Positions 21,501-27,969 of a DNA stretch of 27,969 bases are shown here, in pieces. The first letter of the stretch is position 1, and each line of letters begins with the position of its first letter. The DNA comes from Hypsibius dujardini (taxonomy: Eukaryota > Tardigrada > Eutardigrada > Parachela > Hypsibiidae): contig LRSR01003643.1 of assembly GCA_001579985.1 (NCBI GenBank), forward strand, positions 1 to 27,969. The letters are read 5' to 3'. A model generated the notes under the pieces. It was given only the letters and a program-made list of their open reading frames with translations, ran no database searches and was not told the DNA's origin. The position numbers and the translations under genes were made by a program.

Positions 21501-24500
21501 GACAGGCAGACAGACAGGCAGATACACAGACAGACCTGTGCAAGTTAGATTACCAACGTACATGTACAGACTGACGGATGGGCGTGGCAACAGACACAAT
21601 TTACTAACTTCAGACATCGAGACCAGCGGCCGTAGGACAGACAAGCATTTAAACATAAACCGACCCGGACAGTTGCTGTGTTGACTTGAAGATTTACGTC
21701 ATTGGCGAAGTTTTACTTGATCTTGGTTCTGTTTTGTAGTTTGTCTGTGACCAGCGAAGGCTTCATCCAGATGAACGACTACCGCATCTCCTTCGACACC
21801 ATGGGCGGCGGCCGGCTTTCCGAAGTGCGTGTCGCATTCCGTGAGACTGACCAGACGCAGTACGCCGTCAAGATACTCAGCAAGAAAAAGCTGCAAAATT
21901 ACAACCTCCTTCTACGGTAGGCGTCGATTCCGTGTGTCTGCTGCCTAACTGTCTGAATGTCTATAGATCTATCTTATGGTCTCTCTCATTTGCTCAGCTT
22001 GGTTGTCTGCCTAATTGCTCCCCTGCATGAATGTACAGTAACTGCCTGTTTGTTTCTTTGACTAATTCTCACTATTTATGTGTGCATTTTTGCCTGACTG
22101 CCTAATTTGCCTGTTTTTCTGGCTGTCGGCCTACCCTCTCTCATACCACCGCTAATGGGTCGATCTTTCTCCCTCACATTGGCTCTCGCCGGAAGTCTGT
22201 CATCAATTTTTTGAGTGCCTCTGCGTGTGCTCCTAATCCTGTCGCTGGCATGACATGTTTGTTATAACGACCGTTTGTTGTGTGATATATGTAGGACTTC
22301 GCGGAATCCGCTAGAGGAGGCCTACAGGGAAATTGGCATTCTCCAGCGGTTGGACCACCCCAACGTCATCAACCTTGTGGAGGTGGTCGACAGTCCCAAT
22401 GACGAGTACATTTACATAGTATTTGAGCTGCTGGATCAGGCACTTATGGATCTCCCTACCGGTAGGTCTGCCTGAATCTCTAGCGACAGGCAAACATAAG
22501 ACGCTTGGCAGTCGGACATCATGCAGGCAGACAGTCATATAGGCAGATGGGTAGAGAGCCACATAGACAACGACAGACAAACAGATTATTATACTGTCAC
22601 ACTGATAGACAGACAGACAGATAAACAGACAGACGGGCAAACAGTCAAACCGATAAAAGCATACAGACAGAGGTGGAGACAGAAAGACACAGACAGACAC
22701 GCAAGTAGACATTCACATAAACATGCATGTCGGCGGCTAGTAGGTAGACAAACAGGCAGATTCCAAATGGGCATGTGGGTGTGAAGTGTGTCTTTTGTGT
22801 CTGTATGGTTTCCTGCTTTCTCGAATCGCAATGTCTGACTGCCTGGATAGCTCTGGAAATAACAACGGAAATAGCTTTGGTCTTTCGCATCTGTAGATTG
22901 ACTGATTGAGCAACTTCCTAGATGCATGTCTGTTCGCTGACCTTCTTTCTCTCTTCCTCCCCTTTCCTCTCTTCCTAGAGAGGTTGGATCATTGGATCAT
23001 GGATATTATACAATCTTGTTACCCTGTTAAATTCGCATTATGGGATTGCCAACTTTGCGAAAAACACGCGCGCGTAATTGCCCACTTTATTTTTGCGTCT
23101 TGGCGCTGCTTGATTCCCCGAACTTCGTCGTCGTAAACACAGAGAGATCGGCAATATCGCAATAAAGCACTTAATATCTATTAGAGAGTAATCTTGATGG
23201 GCATCTAAATGTTGATTTTTTTGCCAGAATTGATTTCTTGCTTGATTAGTGTATCTGCGTCATAATTTCCCACAACCGAAGAGTGTTTCGAATGTTATCA
23301 AACTAAACTTTTGAGAGAAAGAGGAGCTTATTAGATATTTTTGACAATTATTAATTTTCATATTATTTCAACGAAAATAGTCCTACAAATATCTCAAACC
23401 CGAGTACAATATAATACACTTAATTCTTTATTGCTATTAAACTGGTAAAAAAATATGTAATTGCACTAGATATTTGTTACTTAATCATTGAGTAGTATTT
23501 ATTTATTATTTATTTAAATATTTTTAGGAAAGTCTCAAAATTTTGAATTGGTGTTTATTTAGCTCTTTTTTCTACGAATGTGTCATTCTTTCTGAAATTA
23601 TCGGTATTGATTGGTCCATCTAAATATTTTAACGTTTATTGGAAAACGTTAAAAAAAGTTATATTTTGTTTCTATTTGAGAGTTTATGATCATGCATTTT
23701 ATGTGCCGTGCACATGATTCTTGTATGACTTTGCTGGGATCGTAACAAAAACGCCTGTCACTGTTGTTTTTCTGTTTAAGGTTTATGGCGGCTGTAAAAT
23801 GGTTTCTCCTGTTACAATATGTTTGGTCGTACGCTTGTTAACACGTTTTCTCACTTGTTTTCAGAGGCGCCCTTCACCGAACGGGAAGCGAGAAAGTTCT
23901 TTCAGGAAATACTCTGCGGCGTGGAACACCTGCACTCCCAGCGCATCGTTCACCGCGACCTGTAAGTACTCATGTACAACTTGGCGAGACAGGCAGACGG
24001 ACAAATGGACGCACAGAAAAGCATAGACAAACGAACAGGCTCACACATTGAAGACGGACAAGCCAGCCAGACAGACGGTTAGGCAAATGGACAGACAGAG
24101 ACAGACAAACAGACAGTTAGACAATCAGACAGACAGATAGTTAGGGTGATAGGCTGATAGACATGCAGACAAAGTTATAGACAGACCGATAGACAGACTG
24201 ACACATGCAGATAGGCAATCTAAAATTCATTTTTATTTTGTCTTTCAGAAAACCAGACAACATGCTCCTGAGCAGAGACGGAACCGTAAAGATTGCCGAT
24301 TTCGGTTTTTGCGAGGAGCTCACCGAGTGCGATGACAGCTCCGAGTTGGAATCGGATTCCGCCTGCGAGGAAGTCAGCGCTGTTCACGGCACTCCCGCGT
24401 TCACCCCGCCAGAATGTCTACGGACTCGCAATAAACCCGTATCCGGCTTCGCTATCGACATGTGGTCTCTGGGAATTACGTTGTACTCCCTGGTCGTCGG

Positions 24501-25420
24501 TGATGTACCCTTCAAAGGCGACTCCTTATCGCTGCTGATTAAGTCCATCAATACCGACAGTGTCCAGTACCCGGACGGGGTAAAAGTGTCGCCCGCATTG
24601 CGAGACCTCATCTCACGGTTGCTGGATAAGAACCCCAAGACGAGAATTCGAATGGAAGAGGTATGCGCGTGCGTTGGATGTTCATGACGTTTGCATTGTT
24701 TTCTCCATCTGTCTATGTTATGTTTGCCTGTCCGCAGTCGTGTTCGGGTGTCTTAATTTCTTGTCTGTCTGTCTACTGTAGACTGTAACACCCTTCCACA
24801 TCTGTTCGAACGTCCATGTGTCTGCCTGCGTGTCTGTTTGCCTGTTGCTCGTTTTCTTCTATTCTCTGAACACGCTTAATACGACTACCTATCTTCCTGG
24901 CTTTCTGCTCGTTAACCAGTTTGATCATCGGATTGACTGTCCCTAAGCCGATTTTGTACTGTTTCTGTCGATTGGCTTGTTTGTGAGTCTGGCCACATAT
25001 GTGTCAGTCCCTTTTTTGAACCCATTTATCCATGTCTGCCTGCCAATCCGCAAACTCATTTGTCTGCCTGCAAGCCTGTTATGTGTATCTGTCTGTCTTT
25101 GTATTTCTCTCTGTCTGTGTTTATATCAAGCTGTTGTCTGTCTGCCCGGCGACCGCTTGTCTGACAACGAACTAAGCCAGACATTCGGCTGCATATCTGT
25201 CTAGATAATTGATTGACATCTCTGTTTCCACCCTCCTCAGGTGAAGCAGCATCCCTGGTTGAGCCAGACCGACGACAGCGACGAGGACGAAGAATGCCTC
25301 ACCGCCGCCATGGCAGCCGATTCGGAAGACGACGCTAAACACGACGCCTTCCCCTCCTCCAAGGTCATTACGTCCCGACCGGACGGGAACCACCTCTTAT
25401 CATACAAAGCGGAGCATTGA
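18538..25420 (+). CDS. CaMKK-like serine/threonine protein kinase, 7 exons
   Basis: Exons: 18538-18734, 19521-19877, 21740-21916, 22295-22461, 23865-23961, 24249-24660, 25241-25420; all phases agree and give 528 residues. The ATG at 18538 opens an exon with a GTAAGA donor; an inner ATG at 19528 is an alternative start. Residues 1-190 are an unassigned acidic N-terminus. The kinase domain follows: QMNDYRISFDTMGGG (altered glycine loop), YAVKILSKKKL (K229), YREIGILQRLDHPNVINLVE (E256), YIVFELLDQ, IVHRDLKPDNMLL (D331), KIADFG (D349), GTPAFTPPE, DMWSLGITLYSLVVGDVPF, LLDKNPKTRI, VKQHPWL. The LSKKKL, LDHPNV and LDKNP blocks and the closing HPWL with an acidic tail are those of Ca2+/calmodulin-dependent kinase kinases, which phosphorylate CaMKI, CaMKIV and AMPK. 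Oddities: no Arg-Pro-rich insert after LSKKKL, APE changed to PPE, and a short C-terminus. A divergent CaMKK is the best call; another AMPK-kinase-like group is the alternative. Confidence 0.87.
18775..19110. repeat. diverged duplicated segment with ATTG motif
   Basis: In the first kinase intron, about 80 bp at 18775-18860 and at 19025-19100 align loosely. Each starts TTTTGTG, passes a TTTGTGA word and ends GCGGTTGATTGAT. The same terminal word (CGGTTGATTGAT) returns at about 19282. This suggests an old local duplication seeded by ATTG simple sequence. Confidence 0.45.
19985..20070. repeat. CAGA array in kinase intron 2
   Basis: Interrupted CAGA units on the + strand, with GAGAGCCAGA interruptions occurring twice, in the large intron after exon 19521-19877. 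A second, similar array lies further along the same intron at 21477-21535. Confidence 0.88.
20100..21470. other. large intron of kinase gene, no gene seen
   Basis: Intronic sequence with a very AT-rich core (about 20690-20960). A few splice-like signals exist, but no frame carries a family motif. Nothing else can be supported. Confidence 0.5.
21477..21535. repeat. CAGA/CAGG array in kinase intron 2
   Basis: Short interrupted CAGA and CAGG units on the + strand, in the same orientation as the array at 19985. Some 200 bp separate it from the exon encoding the kinase glycine loop. Confidence 0.85.
22598..22720. repeat. CAGA-type array in kinase intron 4
   Basis: Degenerate CAGACAGA units on the + strand in the intron between exons ending at 22461 and starting at 23865. 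The remainder of that intron (to 23864) is AT-rich with no coding signal. Confidence 0.75.
24055..24200. repeat. CAGA-type array in kinase intron 5
   Basis: Interrupted CAGA/TAGA units fill most of the intron between the HRD exon (ends 23961) and the DFG exon (starts 24249). The next intron carries GTCT units of the opposite orientation (about 24762-24776 and 25085-25145). Confidence 0.8.
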
Positions 25421-26340
25421 AGCCGGCTTCCCACTGCATGACAGCCAGCTGCTTCATTCATCCCCTGTAGATATTATACAGCCATTATATGCAGATATTG
25501 GGTGTTGCGATTGCCGGCTGAAACACTTGGTGTGTTTTTACAAAGACGCGCTTTTTGCTTCCGGTACTGGCTGTAATAAGTGTTGTGGTGACTTGGTGTG
25601 TCTGCACTGTCTATGTCTAATCGTTTACGGTACACAGCTGCTGTCTGAAGCTGGATTTGAGGAAACCAAACTTTTTTTACAATTACAAGCTTGACTGTTG
25701 CGGGGTCTGCATGTGATGTGGCTCTTTATAGATGATTTTGTTTGTTTCTCGCCCTCACCCTTTTGTTTTTAGTATAGTGCACAAAGGATCAATAATTGGA
25801 AGTATTCTGGAAACGTAATACAATTCTGTGGAGATCAGCGCTTAATGAGTTAGCGTTCTGCGCCCTAAGGTTGATTGGTCGATTGATTGATTGAGTAAGT
25901 TACAGCATCTTACCGGTACAAAGTAACCGCATGCAGAATTATTGGGCAGCATTATAAATGACTCCTAATGGTTACAAAATTATTATTCTGCTCTTGCAAG
26001 TTCAAACTCCGAAATTTCAATTGCAGTGGACTTGACGTCACGTAGTCTAGAGCCCTGTTTTTACCATTACTACATAACGCTCGATTTGATTAATCAAGAC
26101 AGAAACAATGATCGACGCATCACTAGCAGACGAAATGCCAGTCCGGCGAGCGCTGGTGTATATGTAAATATCCACTTTATTGCAGCCCGTTTTGAGTAGC
26201 CACTTAACTAGTACAGGTAGCCCCCCCCCCTGACGAGCGAGAATTTATTGAACCCTCTCCGGTGGCGTCGATTAGGCACGGAATTCGTTCTTTCCAGCAA
26301 TTAATGCTCCATAATATGGGCCATATTAACATTTAATTTC
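25421..26340. other. 3' flank of kinase gene, no gene seen
   Basis: The sequence following the kinase TGA is presumably 3' UTR in its first part. I find no clear AATAAA signal close by. It contains ATTG simple sequence near 25870 and a run of 11 C at 26220-26230. Confidence 0.45.
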
Positions 26341-26353
26341 GGGTATGCAGTGC

Positions 26354-26387
26354 GATATACAGAATATATATATATATTTCTGTATAT
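26354..26387. repeat. AT-rich palindrome
   Basis: The sequence ATATACAGAATATATA is followed by TATATTTCTGTATAT: two arms that are nearly perfect reverse complements with an alternating AT centre. It could extrude as a hairpin. No function can be assigned. Confidence 0.75.
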
Positions 26388-26937
26388 TATTTAATTTGCA
26401 CAGAGACGCATCCGCCAGTAAAGTAGGGGGCCCCCACTTCGCTTAATAGCTTTCTCGTGACACAGGTAGGTAGGAGTGGTGCTTTAGCATGAGATGCCAT
26501 ACTGTGAAGTAAACCTCCTTTATGCATAGGTAGACACATACGTGAATGTGTGATTGCAGTGTATCCGTCCTGTCCGACGGTTGCAGGTCCAAGTCCTACA
26601 TTCAGAATTTGTGTAACCATCGTCAGGCGGCAATCGGCAATCCTCTATAAACATGACTGACCACGCAAAACGGATACATGTTTTGCGAAAGACTTTGGCG
26701 ACGAACCTGAAGGAGTAGAGTTCTTATCTTTTCGACGTCGTCAATCTATCGTTCTACTATAACCTGTACGTCTCGAACAATATGTATTATCTGCTGATTG
26801 TCATGGCATTATCGTTACGTATTTAAGAGGCATGATATGGAATATCAGAGTTCCAGCTCATGCTTACGCTATTTACATCAATCTGCGTATTTGTATGAGC
26901 TGCCATCGTTTCCCTGCTTTCCGACATCTGTCCGTCT

Positions 26938-26954
26938 GTCTATCTATCTATCTA

Positions 26955-27011
<57 letters not shown>

Positions 27012-27046
27012 TTGTTTGTCTGTCTGTCTATCAGACAGACATGACA
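26938..27046. repeat. (GTCT)n microsatellite with terminal hairpin
   Basis: TATC units pass into about 20 GTCT units with a few GTTT interruptions. The array ends GTCTGTCTATCAGACAGAC, so its last two units face their own complement across a 3-base loop. Confidence 0.93.
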
Positions 27047-27190
27047 CGAGATAACTATAATTATAAGTACTACCGATTCTTTTCAGGTGGATTAACCTTT
27101 TCGCGAACAGGCGTACGAAAGGGGGGGTGCAAATATTCCCGATGATAGTAATGAACGTGCGCAAGAGCTAATTTCCTAAAAGGTACTCAG

Positions 27191-27375
27191 CTGACAATGT
27201 GTTACACCGACGGCTGCAACAGCCTGTCGTACGTTCGCGATCCAGCTGGACTTCAAAGTATCTTCCGAGCAGACGAGTACTGTCGACCTCACGCCAAACT
27301 CCATCCCGGCGGTCAAAACTAAAGTCCCAATCACTGCAACCTCTGCAGCTGGTGGTCGCAACCACAGCACCAATG
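27191..27375 (+). other. possible exon of unknown gene
   Basis: A segment lies between an AG at 27190 and a good GTAAGA donor at 27376. More than one frame is open across it; one is Ser/Arg-rich, another gives TAATACRTFAIQLDFKVSS and a Thr/Pro/Ser-rich tail but meets a stop at the 5' edge. No family is recognised. The compositional shift from its AT-rich flanks and the donor are the only support. Confidence 0.22.
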
Positions 27376-27720
27376 GTAAGAACGCCCTCGTCATTTCACT
27401 AGATTCACTTATTCTGTTACCTCGACTATAAACAATCCTTTAAGGACAATTCCACCAACGGACTGCTCATTTGATAGACCCATGGCCAAAACGTCAGACT
27501 CGTCGATTTACCTCCAATTTGTTTTCCACGCGATTACCATGCTAGAAACACATAAAAATGGCTTCAACTCCGTCAATTAAAAGTTTCGTTCAAGCTTTGT
27601 GTACCTGATTAAATATTTTTCTGCAGTATTACAAACTATTTCTTACCGGCTAAGTACGCTGGTTTGCATGCTTCTTTCTGCAACACTTCCATACGAGGAC
27701 GCAGCTCTATGTATAACTTA

Positions 27721-27850
27721 CCGGGTTCGAGAATGCTTTTGAGCACTCACGTGAACAGGCGTTGTAACAAACAAAATTTGAGACAGTCGGATGAGTAGTG
27801 ACCGAGAAATGACGATTCCAAGTTTGTCTCAAAAGCATTCCCGAACCCCG
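27721..27850. mobile_element. 130-bp TA-flanked MITE
   Basis: Terminal inverted repeats: left CCGGGTTCGAGAATGCTTTT followed by GAG; right, reverse-complemented, CGGGGTTCGGGAATGCTTTT followed by GAG; 21 of 23 match. The dinucleotide TA lies directly outside both ends (27719-27720 and 27851-27852), the duplication expected of Tc1/mariner-type insertion. The 84-bp centre has no coding frame. Confidence 0.75.
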
Positions 27851-27853
27851 TAT

Positions 27854-27969
27854 GCTACAAGTCCCCCTCCCCCTTCCCTCATTTGTGGTCCCCCATTTGT
27901 GGTCCCCCATTTGTGGCTATATTTGGTTTTACGAGTGCTGACCAATGTCCTTTTGAGTGATTATTACAA
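27854..27969 (+). repeat. partial second copy of the CTACAA repeat family
   Basis: It starts CTACAAGTCCCCCTCCCCCT and carries GAGTGCTGACCAATGTCCTT then TTGAGTGATTATTACA, matching in order the left half of the element at 16579. It also has a tandem TTTGTGGTCCCCCA unit repeated two to three times. It runs off the end of the window. Confidence 0.5.

Noticed and set aside
26570-26610. tRNA B-box-like word GGTCCAAGTCC
   Set aside because: No A box or cloverleaf could be formed around it.
26387-26620. A - strand frame of 77 codons
   Set aside because: There are no domain motifs; it lies in repeat-rich DNA and looks like chance.
6588-27164. Long frames reading CLSVCLSV or DRQTDRQT in many places
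   Set aside because: They are translations of CAGA/GTCT and CCTG arrays, open in several frames on both strands, and are not genes.

Overview
The window is nuclear DNA from an intron-rich animal. Every gene I could rebuild is split into many short exons with GT/AG junctions, and the gaps are full of tetranucleotide arrays (CAGA/TCTG, CCTG/CAGG) and scattered ATTG-type simple repeats. The gene families are metazoan: ArfGAP, SLC26, CaMKK and Na+/K+-ATPase. The repeat style reminds me of parasitic flatworm genomes; that placement is a guess, while 'metazoan' is firm. I see no bacterial, phage or CRISPR feature.

Layout. (1) 1-724: little, possibly the last exons of an upstream gene. (2) 725-6638, + strand: a 13-exon gene whose exon phases all agree across 1304 codons. 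It joins an AGFG/HRB-type ArfGAP zinc-finger domain, a THAP C2CH zinc finger and a full P-element/THAP9-type transposase. This is the standout of the window. (3) 6790-7630, - strand: decayed, intron-containing fragments of a Na+/K+-ATPase alpha gene. (4) 7640-9660: mostly non-coding, with one unassigned exon-like frame. (5) 9663-about 14988, - strand: an essentially complete SLC26 (SulP) anion transporter of about 749 residues in about 16 exons, with a C-terminal STAS domain. (6) 15000-18500: non-coding, holding a hAT-type MITE with target-site duplication and a second inverted-repeat element. (7) 18538-25420, + strand: a complete 528-residue CaMKK-like kinase in seven exons, unusual in its glycine loop, its missing Arg-Pro insert and its short C-terminus. 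(8) 25421-27969: UTR and repeats, including a 130-bp TA-flanked MITE.

The genes do not form a pathway. The connecting theme is mobile and repetitive DNA shaping genes: a transposase apparently captured behind a host ArfGAP domain; several non-autonomous elements; and long tetranucleotide arrays of opposite orientation in introns on either side of SLC26 exons, which would make complementary RNA arms around those exons. All gene models are hand-made from splice signals, phase and family motifs; no similarity search was run.
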